From Acidimangrovimonas sediminis (GTDB lineage Bacteria; Pseudomonadota; Alphaproteobacteria; Rhodobacterales; Rhodobacteraceae): a stretch of DNA of 64,000 bases. The notes beneath the pieces are model-generated. The model ran no database searches. It was not told the DNA's origin and saw only the letters and a list, made by a program, of their open reading frames with translations. The stretch is taken from NCBI RefSeq assembly GCF_002871005.1, contig NZ_PHSN01000008.1:104054-168053 (forward strand), read 5' to 3'. Positions 43,358 to 52,771 of the stretch are shown here, piece after piece; the stretch's first letter is position 1, and every line of letters starts with the position of its first letter. A program made the translations under genes and the position numbers.

Positions 43358-44569
43358 ATGAACAAGAAAGATCTGCTGGTCACTGCGACATGTGGCGCAC
43401 TGGCGATGATCGGTGCGGTCGCGGTGCCCGGGGCGGCGTTTGCGCAGCAATCCAAGGGGGCGCAGCAGGCGGCGCCGGTCGGTGTCATCACCCTGAAGAA
43501 ACAGGCGGTGCCGCGGATCATGACGCTTCCGGGCCGGGCGGTGGCCTATCAGCAGGCCAGCATCACGCCACGGGTGGGCGGCATCATCACCAAGGTGCTC
43601 TATACCCCCGGGCAGAAGCTCAAGGCCGGCGACCCGATGTTCCAGCTTGACCAGGCGACCTATCAGGCGACCGTCGACACCGACGCGGCGGCGCTGGCCA
43701 AGGCGCAGGCCGCGGTGCCCACCGACGAGGCGAACTACAAGCGCGCCGTGAAGCTGGAGGGGCAGGGCTATACCGCAGCCGAGGTGGCGACGCTGAAAGC
43801 CTCGCTGGAGGAGGACAAGGCCAGCGTCCAGTCGGCCGAGGCGGCGCTGAACTTCGCCAAGGTACAGCTGGGCTGGACCACGGTGCGCAGCCCGATCGAC
43901 GGCTATGCCGAAGTGCCGGCCGTGACCGTGGGCAACGTGGTGACCGCGGCGCAGAGCACGGCGCTGACCACCGTCACCCGGCTCGACCCGATCGACGTCG
44001 ACGTGCTGGAGCCCAGCTCCAACCTGCTGTCGGTCCACAAGCTGATCGACAACGGCACCCTGACGCCCTCGACCAAGCTCGAGGCCAAGCTGGAGCTCGA
44101 GGACGGGCAGACCTATACCGGGACCGGGCAGCTCGTCACCTCCAGCTCGACCGTGTCGACGACAACGGGGACGGTGTCGGTGCGCTTCCGTTTCCAGAAT
44201 CCCAAGGGGCAGATCCTGCCGGGCATGTTCCTGCATGCGCAGGTGCAGCTTGGCACCGTCCAGGCCTGGCTGGTGCCGCAGCTTGCGACCAAGACCCAGA
44301 CCGACGGATCGCTGAGCCTCTACATCGTCAAGGACGGCAAGTCGCAGGCGGTGAAGATCAACGCCGACGGCACCTACAAGAATGACTGGATCGTCACCTC
44401 GGGGCTGTCCGACGGCGCGCAGGTGATCGTTGATTCGCTGAAATACATGGGGCCGGGCCGTCCGGTGAAGGCGGTGCCGGCGACCATCGGCGACGATGGG
44501 CAGGTGACGCGGCAGGGGTCTTCGGACGCGTCCTCTTCCGACGCGTCTTCCTCCGCGGCGTCGAACTGA
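43358..44569 (+). CDS. RND efflux periplasmic adaptor (MexA/AcrA family)
   Basis: 403 aa from ATG at 43358, chosen over 43352 because GAGGGA ends at 43350 and gives 7-nt spacing. Sec-type signal (to AFAQ, ~30). VGVITLKKQAVPRIMTLPGRAVAYQQASITPRVGGIITKVLYTPGQKLKAG is the typical MexA/AcrA opening; helical hairpin ~100-160; barrel and membrane-proximal domains follow. It lacks the usual lipobox cysteine. Serine-rich tail (SSDASSSDASSSAAS). Confidence 0.92.
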   Translation: MNKKDLLVTATCGALAMIGAVAVPGAAFAQQSKGAQQAAPVGVITLKKQAVPRIMTLPGRAVAYQQASITPRVGGIITKVLYTPGQKLKAGDPMFQLDQATYQATVDTDAAALAKAQAAVPTDEANYKRAVKLEGQGYTAAEVATLKASLEEDKASVQSAEAALNFAKVQLGWTTVRSPIDGYAEVPAVTVGNVVTAAQSTALTTVTRLDPIDVDVLEPSSNLLSVHKLIDNGTLTPSTKLEAKLELEDGQTYTGTGQLVTSSSTVSTTTGTVSVRFRFQNPKGQILPGMFLHAQVQLGTVQAWLVPQLATKTQTDGSLSLYIVKDGKSQAVKINADGTYKNDWIVTSGLSDGAQVIVDSLKYMGPGRPVKAVPATIGDDGQVTRQGSSDASSSDASSSAASN

Positions 44570-44584
44570 CCGGCGGGCTGACAG

Positions 44585-47500
44585 ATGACCTCCTTCTTCC
44601 TTCGTAAGCCCGTCTTCGCCTGGGTGCTGGCGATCGTCGTCATGCTTTGCGGCTATCTCGGCCTGCAGACGCTGGCGGTGTCGCAGTATCCCAGCATCGC
44701 GCCCACGACGATCCGCGTCTCGGCCAAGTATTCCGGCGCCTCCGCCGAGACCGTCGAGAACTCGGTCACCCAGCGGATCGTCGATTCCATGACCGGCCTC
44801 GACGGCCTGTCCTACATGACCTCCACCTCCTCCGAGGGGAGCGCGTCGATCTCGCTGGTGTTCGACAACTCCGTCTCCGGGGCGATTGCCCAGGTCGAGG
44901 TGCAGAACAAGCTGTCGAACGTCGAGACCAAGCTGCCCGACACCGTGCAACAGGCCGGTGTCACCGTGCGGCAGGGTGCGGATTCGATCCTGATGGTCGC
45001 GGCGCTGGTGTCGAACGACGGCAAGTACGACAGCACGGCGCTTGGCGACATCCTGAACAACAAGTTCGAGAACGCGCTGGAGCGGACCAACGGGGTGGGC
45101 GACGTGCACGTCTTCGCCTCGCCCTATGCGATGCGGATCTGGCTCGACCCTGACAAGCTCTACAAGTACGGGCTGACGGCGTCGGACGTGACCTCGGCGG
45201 TCTCGTCGCAGAACACCAATGTATCCGCAGGCTACATCGGCGACCAGCCGGTGACGAAGGGCCAGCAGGTGCAGATGCCGCTGGTCGCACGCTCGATGCT
45301 CTCGTCGCCGGACGAGTTCCGCAAGATCTACCTGAAAACCGCGACCGACGGGTCGAGCGTCTATCTCGGCGACGTGGCCAAGGTCGGCCTCGGGCCCGAA
45401 AGCACCGACATCGCCTCGCGCTACAATGGTCACCCGGCCGCAGGGATCGCGATCGAGCTGGCCACCGGTGCCAATGCGGTCAACACCTCGGCCGCGGTGC
45501 ACAAGACCATCTCGCAGCTTCAGAGCGCGCTGCCGGCAGGGGTGCAGGTCGTCTATCCCTACGACACCGCGCCCTTCGTGCAGAAGTCGATCGACGACGT
45601 CTACCAGACGCTGGGCATCGCCATCGTGCTGGTCTTCCTCGTGATCCTCGTCTTCCTGCAAAGCTGGCGGGCGACGATCATCCCGACCATCGCCGTGCCA
45701 ATCGTCCTTCTGGGCACCTTCGGGGTGCTGGCCGTGGTGGGGATGTCGATCAACACGCTGACGATGTTCGCGCTGGTGCTCGCGATCGGCCTGCTGGTCG
45801 ACGACGCCATCGTCGTGGTCGAGAACGTCGAGCGGGTGATGGAGGAGGAAAACCTTCCGGCCCGCGAAGCGACCAAGAGGTCGATGCACGAGATCTCGGG
45901 GGCGCTGGTCGGCATCGTCGTGGTGCTGTCGGCGGTATTCCTGCCGATGGCGTTCATGAGCGGTTCGACCGGCATCATCTACCGGCAGTTCTCGGTCACC
46001 ATCATCTCGGCCATGGTTCTGTCGCTGTTCGTCGCGCTGATCCTGACGCCGACGATGTGCGCGGCCCTGCTGAAGCCCGGGGTGGGGCATCCGAAGTTCT
46101 GGCCCGCCCGCAAGTTCAACCAGGGCTTCGACGCGACCCAGCGCGGCTTTGTCGCCACCGTGACGCGGCTGGTGCGCCGGCCGCTTCTGATGGTGCTGGT
46201 GATGCTGATCGTCCTCGGCGCCGCAGCCTGGAGCTTCGGCAAGCTGCCGTCGTCGTTCCTGCCCGAGGAAGACCAGGGCGTGCTGATGACGCTGATCGAA
46301 CTTCCCGAAGGCTCGACCCTTCAGGCCACCAACCGCACGCTGACGAAGATCGACAATTACTGGCTCAAGGGGCCGGGGTCGAAATACGCCGATGCGACCT
46401 TCGGCGTGGCGGGCTTCAGCTTCGGGGGCAGCGGCCAGAACGAAGCGATGATGTTCATCAAGCTCAAGGATTATGCGCAGCGTCCGGGCGTCAGCGCAGG
46501 CCAGCTTGCCGCCCAGGCGAACAAGGTGTTCGGAACGGGGCAGTACGGGCAGGTGATCTTTGTCCAGCCGCCGGCGATCCCCGGCATGGGGTCTTCGTCG
46601 GGCTTCACGATGGAGCTGCTGGATCAGGCCGGCAACGGCACGACCGCCCTCAACGCCGCGGCCAACAAGCTCATCGCCGAGGCGAAGAAGGATTCGATCC
46701 TCAGCGGCGTGCGCGGGCCGGGCGACACCACCACCGGCGCGCTTCAGGTCAACGTGAACAGCGCCAAGGCGCAGGCCTTCGGTCTGACCCTGTCCGACGT
46801 GAACAGCGAATTGTCAACGATCTTCGCGGGCAATTACGTCAATGACTTCACCCTTGGCACCAAGCTGCACGAGGTGATCGTCGAGGGCGACGCCAAGGAC
46901 CGGATGCAACCCGATGACATCGGCCATTGGTACACCGAGAATTCCTCGGACGAGATGGTGCCATTCGACAGCTTCGTGACGATGAACCTGGAGCGTGAGC
47001 AGAAGCAGATCGGCGGTTACGGCGGCGTGGGCGCGGTGCAGATCAGCGGCGATGCCGCCCCGGGCCAGAGTTCGGGCACCGCGATGAACCACATGACCGA
47101 GCTCGCCAAGAAGCTGCCGGGGAACTACGGCGTGGCCTGGACCGGGCTGTCCTATCAGCAAGTGCTGGCGGGCAACCAGCAGACCCTGCTTTACACCCTG
47201 TCGGCGCTGATCGTCTTCCTTGCGCTTGCCGCGCTCTACAACAGCTGGACCGTGCCTTTCGCGGTCATGCTGACGGTGCCGGTGGGGGTGTTGGGGGCGG
47301 TGCTGGCCTCGTGGATCTTCGGGCAGTCGAACGATGTCTACTTCAAGGTGGGCCTGCTCACCACGATCGGCCTCTGCGCCCGGAACGCCATCCTTATCGT
47401 GGAGTTCGCCGAGACGCTCCGTGCCGAGGGGATGGCGCTGCTCGAGGCCACGGTGACAGCGTCGCGGCTGCGGCTGCGCCCGATCCTGATGACGTCGCTT

Positions 47501-47701
47501 GCCTTTACCCTGGGGATCGCGCCGCTGGCGCTGGCCTCGGGCGCGGGGGCGAATTCCCAGCACTCGATCGGCATCGGCATGCTGGGGGGCATCATCTTTA
47601 CCGCCCTCTTCGGCATCTTCCTCTGTCCTGCCCTCTATGTCGCGGTGATGGCTGGCGTGGACCGCGTCCACCGCCTGCGCCGCAAGGAGACCACCGCATG
47701 A
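44585..47701 (+). CDS. RND multidrug efflux permease (HAE1, AcrB/MexB-like)
   Basis: 1038 aa, twelve membrane helices. FFLRKPVFAWVLAIVVMLCGYLGLQTLAVSQYPSIAPTTI opening is typical HAE1. Proton-relay aspartates lie in LAIGLLVDDAIVVVENVERVM (~400-420). GIAPLALASGAGANSQHSIGIGMLGG is the conserved late helix region. Exports hydrophobic compounds from the inner membrane/periplasm. Its stop overlaps the outer-membrane factor start by 4 bp. Confidence 0.95.
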   Translation: MTSFFLRKPVFAWVLAIVVMLCGYLGLQTLAVSQYPSIAPTTIRVSAKYSGASAETVENSVTQRIVDSMTGLDGLSYMTSTSSEGSASISLVFDNSVSGAIAQVEVQNKLSNVETKLPDTVQQAGVTVRQGADSILMVAALVSNDGKYDSTALGDILNNKFENALERTNGVGDVHVFASPYAMRIWLDPDKLYKYGLTASDVTSAVSSQNTNVSAGYIGDQPVTKGQQVQMPLVARSMLSSPDEFRKIYLKTATDGSSVYLGDVAKVGLGPESTDIASRYNGHPAAGIAIELATGANAVNTSAAVHKTISQLQSALPAGVQVVYPYDTAPFVQKSIDDVYQTLGIAIVLVFLVILVFLQSWRATIIPTIAVPIVLLGTFGVLAVVGMSINTLTMFALVLAIGLLVDDAIVVVENVERVMEEENLPAREATKRSMHEISGALVGIVVVLSAVFLPMAFMSGSTGIIYRQFSVTIISAMVLSLFVALILTPTMCAALLKPGVGHPKFWPARKFNQGFDATQRGFVATVTRLVRRPLLMVLVMLIVLGAAAWSFGKLPSSFLPEEDQGVLMTLIELPEGSTLQATNRTLTKIDNYWLKGPGSKYADATFGVAGFSFGGSGQNEAMMFIKLKDYAQRPGVSAGQLAAQANKVFGTGQYGQVIFVQPPAIPGMGSSSGFTMELLDQAGNGTTALNAAANKLIAEAKKDSILSGVRGPGDTTTGALQVNVNSAKAQAFGLTLSDVNSELSTIFAGNYVNDFTLGTKLHEVIVEGDAKDRMQPDDIGHWYTENSSDEMVPFDSFVTMNLEREQKQIGGYGGVGAVQISGDAAPGQSSGTAMNHMTELAKKLPGNYGVAWTGLSYQQVLAGNQQTLLYTLSALIVFLALAALYNSWTVPFAVMLTVPVGVLGAVLASWIFGQSNDVYFKVGLLTTIGLCARNAILIVEFAETLRAEGMALLEATVTASRLRLRPILMTSLAFTLGIAPLALASGAGANSQHSIGIGMLGGIIFTALFGIFLCPALYVAVMAGVDRVHRLRRKETTA

Positions 47702-49092
47702 TGAAACCCCTTTCCCTTGTCGCGCTTCTCATGGTGTCGGGGTGCGCCGTCGGGCCGAATTTCCAAAGCCCCTCGGCGCAACTTCCGCCGGCCTATGTCG
47801 GCGGCACCGCCACCCGGGCGAAGAACGTGGCCTACACGCCGTGGTGGCGCGATTATCACGACAATCTCCTGACCAGCTACATCGAGACCGGGCTGAGCCG
47901 GAACCTCGACGTCGAGACGGCGCAGGAGGAGATCGTCCAGGCCAAGGCCGCGCTACGCGAGACCGGTGTCGCCGAGGCCGCCGACGGCACCGCCACCGGC
48001 GCGCGCGAAAAGGTCGGCGGCAGCGGCGAGAACCCGCATTATGCCAACAATTCGACCCTCAGCGCCTCGCTCGTGCTCGACATCTTCGGGGGCATCCGGC
48101 GGGATCGCGAAAGCGCGAAGGCGGCGGTGGCGGCGGCCCAGGACAACCTCCAGGTGGTGCGGCTGCAATGGCTGGCCTCGATGATCGAGGCCTATTCCAA
48201 CGCGCGCTACTACCAGCAGGCGGTCTGGCTGACCCGTGCGACGATCAAGGCGCGCAAGCAGACGCTGACGATCTCGGAGAACCAGTTCAAGGGTGGCAGC
48301 GGCACCAATTACGAGGTGGCCGAGGCCCGCGCGACGCTGCAATCGGCCGAGGGCGACCTGCCGGAGTACATGGCGCTCTACAAGTCGAACGTCTACGCGA
48401 TCGCCAAGCTGCTGAACCGGCCGGCCGGGCCGATCCTGCACACGATGGACCGCAGCGCGCACCAGCTGCGCACGCCGGGCACGTTCCCATCCGGCATTCC
48501 CGCCGACCTGCTGCGCAACCGGCCCGACATCCGCTACCAGTCGGCGCTGCTGCATGAAGAGGTGGCCAAGGTCGGTGTCGACGATGCCGACATGCTGCCC
48601 TCGCTGTCGCTGGCCGGAACGATCGAGGACACCGCGGGCACCTCGACCTGGGGTTTCGGCCCGAGCCTCAGCCTGCCGTTGCTGAACCAGGGGGTTCTGG
48701 CGGCCAAGCGCGACGCGCAGATCTCGTCGGCGAAACAGGCCGAGCTCGCCTGGCGCTCGGCGGTGACGAGCGCGGTCAGCGACGTGCAGGTCGCGCTGTC
48801 GAACCTGCACCAGTACCGCGACCGCTCTGCCGCGCTGGCCCGTTCCGCCTCGTCCTACGGCACCGCGCTGAACCTCGAGCGCGAGAACTACCGCAACGGT
48901 GCGATCACGCTGAGCGACCTGGTGACCGTCGACCTCGACACCACGTCGGCGCAGATCAGCGCGGCCTCGGCGCGCAACGACGCGGCGCAGGAATGGGCGA
49001 CGCTTCAGATCGCGATCGGTGCGGGGGCGGCGGTCGTCGGCAGCACGACGATCCCGGCGGCTCAGCTGACCGCAGTCGCGAAGAAGAAATAG
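47698..49092 (+). CDS. Outer-membrane efflux lipoprotein (NodT/OprM family)
   Basis: 464 aa. Lipobox VSGC (about C16) followed by AVGPNFQSP; WWRDYHDNLLTSYIETGLSRNLDVETA, RPDIRYQSALLHEEVAKVGVDDADMLPSLSLAG and LERENYRNGAITLSDLVTVDLD are the repeated OMF core segments. ATG ATG at 47698 overlaps the permease stop. Completes a self-contained tripartite pump. Confidence 0.93.
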   Translation: MMKPLSLVALLMVSGCAVGPNFQSPSAQLPPAYVGGTATRAKNVAYTPWWRDYHDNLLTSYIETGLSRNLDVETAQEEIVQAKAALRETGVAEAADGTATGAREKVGGSGENPHYANNSTLSASLVLDIFGGIRRDRESAKAAVAAAQDNLQVVRLQWLASMIEAYSNARYYQQAVWLTRATIKARKQTLTISENQFKGGSGTNYEVAEARATLQSAEGDLPEYMALYKSNVYAIAKLLNRPAGPILHTMDRSAHQLRTPGTFPSGIPADLLRNRPDIRYQSALLHEEVAKVGVDDADMLPSLSLAGTIEDTAGTSTWGFGPSLSLPLLNQGVLAAKRDAQISSAKQAELAWRSAVTSAVSDVQVALSNLHQYRDRSAALARSASSYGTALNLERENYRNGAITLSDLVTVDLDTTSAQISAASARNDAAQEWATLQIAIGAGAAVVGSTTIPAAQLTAVAKKK

Positions 49093-49120
49093 GGCAGGGC
49101 GGCCCTGAAGGCGGCGCCGT

Positions 49121-49573
49121 TCATTCCAGCGGCGCCGCATCCCAGAAGTCGCGCAGAAGCTGCACCGAGTCGCGCGCACCCGGCCCACAAGCCAGCCGGT
49201 CGACGAAATCCGTATCGGCGAGATTGGCAAGCACCGGGTGGTCGTCGACCTCGCCCCGCGCGGCCCGCTTGAGGGCCATCGCCCAGTCGGGAAAGCACCG
49301 CGTTTCGCGGTCGCCGCGGGCCAGGACCACCATGGTGTGGTGCCGCGGATCGGCGAAGATCCTCTTGCACAGCGCCTCGACTGCTGCCGTCTCGCCCTCC
49401 AGCATCTGCATGAAGCTGCCGACCTGACTGTCGCGGCCCGGCACGAAGAGCAGCACCCCGGTGATTTCCGCGGCCGGGTTGTTGTGCTGGCTGGCGGCGA
49501 TGATCTCGGCCAGCGTCGCATCGGTCGTGCCGCGCGCCGCCTGGCTGACGTAGACGAGGTAGTGCACCGACAT
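49121..49573 (-). CDS. BLUF-domain blue-light photoreceptor
   Basis: 150 aa, a stand-alone BLUF domain (~3-100) plus a short C-terminal helix region. HYLVYVSQAA contains the flavin-site tyrosine (Y8); HNNPAAEITGVLLF has the asparagine (N31/N32); SFMQMLEG the glutamine (Q56); TRCFPDWAMAL the tryptophan (W97). All residues of the light-driven hydrogen-bond switch are present. Single-domain BLUF proteins signal through a partner, which cannot be identified here. It is convergent with the efflux operon and divergent from the IclR gene. Confidence 0.93.
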   Translation of the reverse strand: MSVHYLVYVSQAARGTTDATLAEIIAASQHNNPAAEITGVLLFVPGRDSQVGSFMQMLEGETAAVEALCKRIFADPRHHTMVVLARGDRETRCFPDWAMALKRAARGEVDDHPVLANLADTDFVDRLACGPGARDSVQLLRDFWDAAPLE

Positions 49574-49645
49574 CCCGACGTCTCCTCCCTGAAGTCTCCC
49601 TGATGCCAGCTAACCCGCAGGAAACGACCCGGTCAACGGCATTTA

Positions 49646-49660
49646 TTTCACCATGTGAAA
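49646..49660. promoter_or_regulatory. 15-bp palindrome upstream of iclR (candidate IclR operator)
   Basis: TTTCAC-CAT-GTGAAA, perfect 6-bp arms, lies 79 bp before the IclR start and about 70 bp from the BLUF start, in an AT-rich stretch that includes TACAAT and TATAGGG. IclR proteins bind short palindromes of this size. Confidence 0.5.
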
Positions 49661-49738
49661 GACCATACAATATAGGGAAAATCCGTTGACGGTTTCCCCC
49701 CATCGCCACATCATGAGCCCCAATCGGGAGGACATGGT

Positions 49739-50590
49739 GTGACGGATCAGACGACCATCGGTGGCACGGCAAGCCTGTCCGCACAGGTGGCGGCGGGGAC
49801 CCGTTTCCCCAGCGGCACGGCCCGAAGCGGCAAGTCGATCCAGGCCGTGGACCGGGCGCTGACGATCCTTGAGATCCTGGCCGGGTCGAAAGAGGCGCTT
49901 GGCCTGAACGAGCTGGCGGCGCGGACCGGGCTGAACAGTTCGACGTGCCACCACCTGGTGCAGACGCTGGTGGGGCGGGGCTATGTCCTGCAGGTCGGGC
50001 GCAAGCGCGGCTACATGCTGTCGTCTCGGCTCAACGAGCTGGTGGAGCTTCAGGCCGGTGAGGCCGACCTCGCCGACATCGTGCGGCCGCAGATCGAGGT
50101 GCTGGCGGAGCAGCTCAACGAGGCGGTGCAACTGGCGGTGCTGCACGGCACCAAGCTGGTGACGCAGCTGCGCGTCGGCCGGTCGAGCGCGGTGGCCGAG
50201 GCGGACGAGATCCGCAAGATGACTGCGCTGCATGCCACCGCCACCGGCAAGGCGATCCTCGCCTGGCTGCCGGACACCGAAATCATGCGGGTGATCGCCG
50301 AGAACGGGCTGGACCGTTTCACGCCCAAAACGATCACCACGCTGCACGGCCTGATCGAGGAGCTGCGCCACGTCCGGCGCCACGGCTTCGCGATCGACGA
50401 CGAGGAACTGCGCGAAGGCGTGGTTTGCGTGGGCGCCGCGATCCGGGACGAGAAGGGGGCGGTGATCGCCTCGATCTCGGCCACCTATGCGGGGCACAAG
50501 AACTCCGAGGCCTACCGCGCCCACGTCATCACCGGCGTGACCGAAACCGCGCGGCGCCTGTCGGACCAGTTGAAGGCCAATCGCTACTGA
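49739..50590 (+). CDS. IclR-family transcriptional regulator of the catabolic cluster
   Basis: 283 aa from GTG at 49739 (GGGAGG upstream). N-terminal winged HTH (~40-95; AVDRALTILEILA, LGLNELAARTGLNSSTCHHLVQTLV) and C-terminal GAF-like effector domain (~110-280; MTALHATATGKAILAWLP, GVVCVGAAIRDEKGAVIASIS). The first ~35 residues are a non-conserved extension. It begins a same-strand run of catabolic genes, so it most likely regulates them in response to the substrate. Confidence 0.9.
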   Translation: MTDQTTIGGTASLSAQVAAGTRFPSGTARSGKSIQAVDRALTILEILAGSKEALGLNELAARTGLNSSTCHHLVQTLVGRGYVLQVGRKRGYMLSSRLNELVELQAGEADLADIVRPQIEVLAEQLNEAVQLAVLHGTKLVTQLRVGRSSAVAEADEIRKMTALHATATGKAILAWLPDTEIMRVIAENGLDRFTPKTITTLHGLIEELRHVRRHGFAIDDEELREGVVCVGAAIRDEKGAVIASISATYAGHKNSEAYRAHVITGVTETARRLSDQLKANRY

Positions 50591-50632
50591 GGACCATGCC
50601 CGGGGGAGGCCGGGACCAGGGAGGAGAAATAC

Positions 50633-51790
50633 ATGACTGCTGGCGTCACGACGCATCCGGACTATCCAGTTCCGGAAACGATGAAGGCATGGGTTCTGGG
50701 CGACCCGGGAGAGCTTGCACTGGTCGACAAGCCGGTGCCGCAGCCGAAGAAGGCCGAGGTGCTGGTGCGCATCGACGCGGTGGCGATCTGCGCCACGGAT
50801 CTGGAGATCATCAACCACGGCCTGCCCGCGATCATCCAGGGCGGCGAGCCGTTCAACAAGAACTTCACCCCGGGCCATGAATACATGGGCACCGTCGTGG
50901 CCCTCGGACCCGGGGTCGACGAATACGAGATCGGCGAGCGCGTGACGGTGGAGATCCACGCCGGCTGCGGCCAGTGCAAGCGCTGCCGGCAGGGCATGTA
51001 CACCTCGTGCCACAATTACGGAAAGAACTACGGCGACGTCGACAAGGGCCACCGCGCCAACGGCTTCACCACCGACGGCGGCTTCTGCGAGTACCAGGTC
51101 AACAACATCAACACCTTGGTCCACGTGGCCGACAGCATGACCGACGAGGAGGCGACGCTGGTCGTCACCGCCGGCACCGCGATGTACGGGCTGACCGAAC
51201 TTGGCGGCCTCGTCGCGGGCGAAAGCGTGGTGGTGACCGGGCCGGGGCCGATCGGCCTTCTGGGGGCGGCGGTGGCCAAGGCGCTGGGGGCGCAGCCGGT
51301 GATCCTGACCGGCACCCGCGACAACCGGCTGGAGATCGGCCGCCAGCTGGGCGCCGACCACGTGATCAACGTCCGCAACGAGGACGTGGTGGAGAAGGTG
51401 CGCGAATACACCGGCGGCAAAGGCGCGGATTACGTCGTCGAATGTTCCGGCGCGCCGGACGCGCTCAACGAGGCGGCGCAGATGGTGAACCGGGGCGGGC
51501 GGATCTGCCTGGCCGCCTTCCCGTCATCCTCGCCCGAGGTCGATGTCGCCTACCTTGTGCGCAACAACATCTACCTCTACGGCATCCGCGGCGAGGGCAA
51601 GGCCGCAACCCACCGGGCCGAGGCCTTCATGCGCCAGAAGCGCTTCGATGCTTCGCTGATCCATACCCACACCTTCGACATGACGGACCTGCCCGAGGCG
51701 CTGCGCTACGCCCGCGACCGTGTGGAGGATGCGATCAAGGTGGTGGTGCGCAACAAGCACGCCAACGAACAGCGCGCGGCGGCCGAGTAA
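50633..51790 (+). CDS. Zinc-dependent medium-chain alcohol/polyol dehydrogenase
   Basis: 385 aa. Catalytic-zinc region CATDLEIINHG and GHEYMGTVV; structural-zinc cysteines CGQCKRCRQGMYTSC; NAD-binding VVVTGPGPIGLLGAAVAKALGA. Related enzymes include sorbitol/threonine-type dehydrogenases. A GGAGGAG ribosome site lies directly upstream. The substrate is unknown; a hydroxyl of a polyol, cyclitol or sugar acid fits the neighbours. A hairpin follows the gene. Confidence 0.87.
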   Translation: MTAGVTTHPDYPVPETMKAWVLGDPGELALVDKPVPQPKKAEVLVRIDAVAICATDLEIINHGLPAIIQGGEPFNKNFTPGHEYMGTVVALGPGVDEYEIGERVTVEIHAGCGQCKRCRQGMYTSCHNYGKNYGDVDKGHRANGFTTDGGFCEYQVNNINTLVHVADSMTDEEATLVVTAGTAMYGLTELGGLVAGESVVVTGPGPIGLLGAAVAKALGAQPVILTGTRDNRLEIGRQLGADHVINVRNEDVVEKVREYTGGKGADYVVECSGAPDALNEAAQMVNRGGRICLAAFPSSSPEVDVAYLVRNNIYLYGIRGEGKAATHRAEAFMRQKRFDASLIHTHTFDMTDLPEALRYARDRVEDAIKVVVRNKHANEQRAAAE

Positions 51791-51802
51791 CGCCACCCGC
51801 CC

Positions 51803-51832
51803 GCGGTGCCGGGCCGTTTCGCCCGGCGCCGC
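51803..51832 (+). other. Intercistronic hairpin after the alcohol dehydrogenase
   Basis: GCGGTGCCGGGC (51803-51814) pairs with GCCCGGCGCCGC (51821-51832), 12 bp with one G-T wobble and loop CGTTTC. No T tract. It probably stabilises the upstream message or sets expression differences within the operon. Confidence 0.5.
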
Positions 51833-51853
51833 GACATCAGGAGATGCGTGACC

Positions 51854-52771
51854 ATGCTCTATTGCGATACCTATCTTCAGCCCGCGACCCTGTTGGAGGC
51901 GCTCCGGATGCTGCAGGCCGCCCCCGAGGGCAGCCGCATCGTCGCCGGCGCGACCGACCTTCTGCCCTGGGCGCGCGAGGGCCGCGGCGGCGACGTCCGC
52001 GTGCCGCAGCTGATCGACGTGACCCGGGTCGAGGGCTTTGCCGGCTGGCGCCGCGAGGGCGACAGGGTGCGGCTCAATGCCGGGACGGTCTATCAGGAGT
52101 TTCTCGAGGATGACGGCCTCGTGCGGCTACTGCCGAACATGCCCCACTGCGCGGCGTGGTTCGCCGACGACCAGATCCGGCGGCAGGCCACGCTGATCGG
52201 CAACATTGTCAACGCCTCGCCCGCGGGCGATGGCTTCCCCCCGGTGCTGACCCTGAATGCCGAGATAGAGCTTGCCCGCCTCGAGGGCGACCGGGTCGCG
52301 ACCCGGACCGTCAGCGTGGAGGAGTTCGTCACCGGCCCGGGCCGCACGCTGATGCAGCCCGGAGAGATCGCCACCGCCGTCACCTGCGACGCGATGGAGG
52401 GCTACGGCGGCTCGTTCCAGAAGGTCGGGCTGCGCCGGTCGCTGGTGATCTCGGCCGTGTGCTGCGCTGCGCTGGTGAAGACAGACGCCAGCGGCAGGGT
52501 TTTCGAGGACGTGCGGCTGGCCCTTGGCGGGGTCGGCCCGCGCCCCGTCCGCCTGCGCGACATCGAGGAAATGCTGCGCGGGCGCGAGATGACGCCGGAG
52601 CTGGTCGCCGAGGCCAGCATCCTGCCCGCCCGCCACGTCGCCTCGCGGAGCCGCGTCGAATACCGCCGCGCCGTGGTGCAGGGCTTCGTCGAGGCCGCGA
52701 TCGAGGAGGCGCTGGTCGCCCTCGGCGCACCCCGGACCCATGCGACAGAAAGGGAGGCCGTCCATGCCTGA
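51854..52771 (+). CDS. Molybdenum hydroxylase FAD-binding subunit (CoxM/XdhB-like)
   Basis: 305 aa. VAGATDLLPW near residue 35 and the IGNIVNASPAGDGFPPVLTLNAEIEL segment (~115-140) are the two FAD-binding motifs. The C-terminal half is the CO-dehydrogenase flavoprotein C domain. ATG at 51854 is preferred, with AGGAG 10 nt upstream; an in-frame GTG at 51848 is the alternative. It passes electrons from the FeS subunit to an acceptor. Overlaps the next gene by 8 bp. Confidence 0.9.
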   Translation: MLYCDTYLQPATLLEALRMLQAAPEGSRIVAGATDLLPWAREGRGGDVRVPQLIDVTRVEGFAGWRREGDRVRLNAGTVYQEFLEDDGLVRLLPNMPHCAAWFADDQIRRQATLIGNIVNASPAGDGFPPVLTLNAEIELARLEGDRVATRTVSVEEFVTGPGRTLMQPGEIATAVTCDAMEGYGGSFQKVGLRRSLVISAVCCAALVKTDASGRVFEDVRLALGGVGPRPVRLRDIEEMLRGREMTPELVAEASILPARHVASRSRVEYRRAVVQGFVEAAIEEALVALGAPRTHATEREAVHA

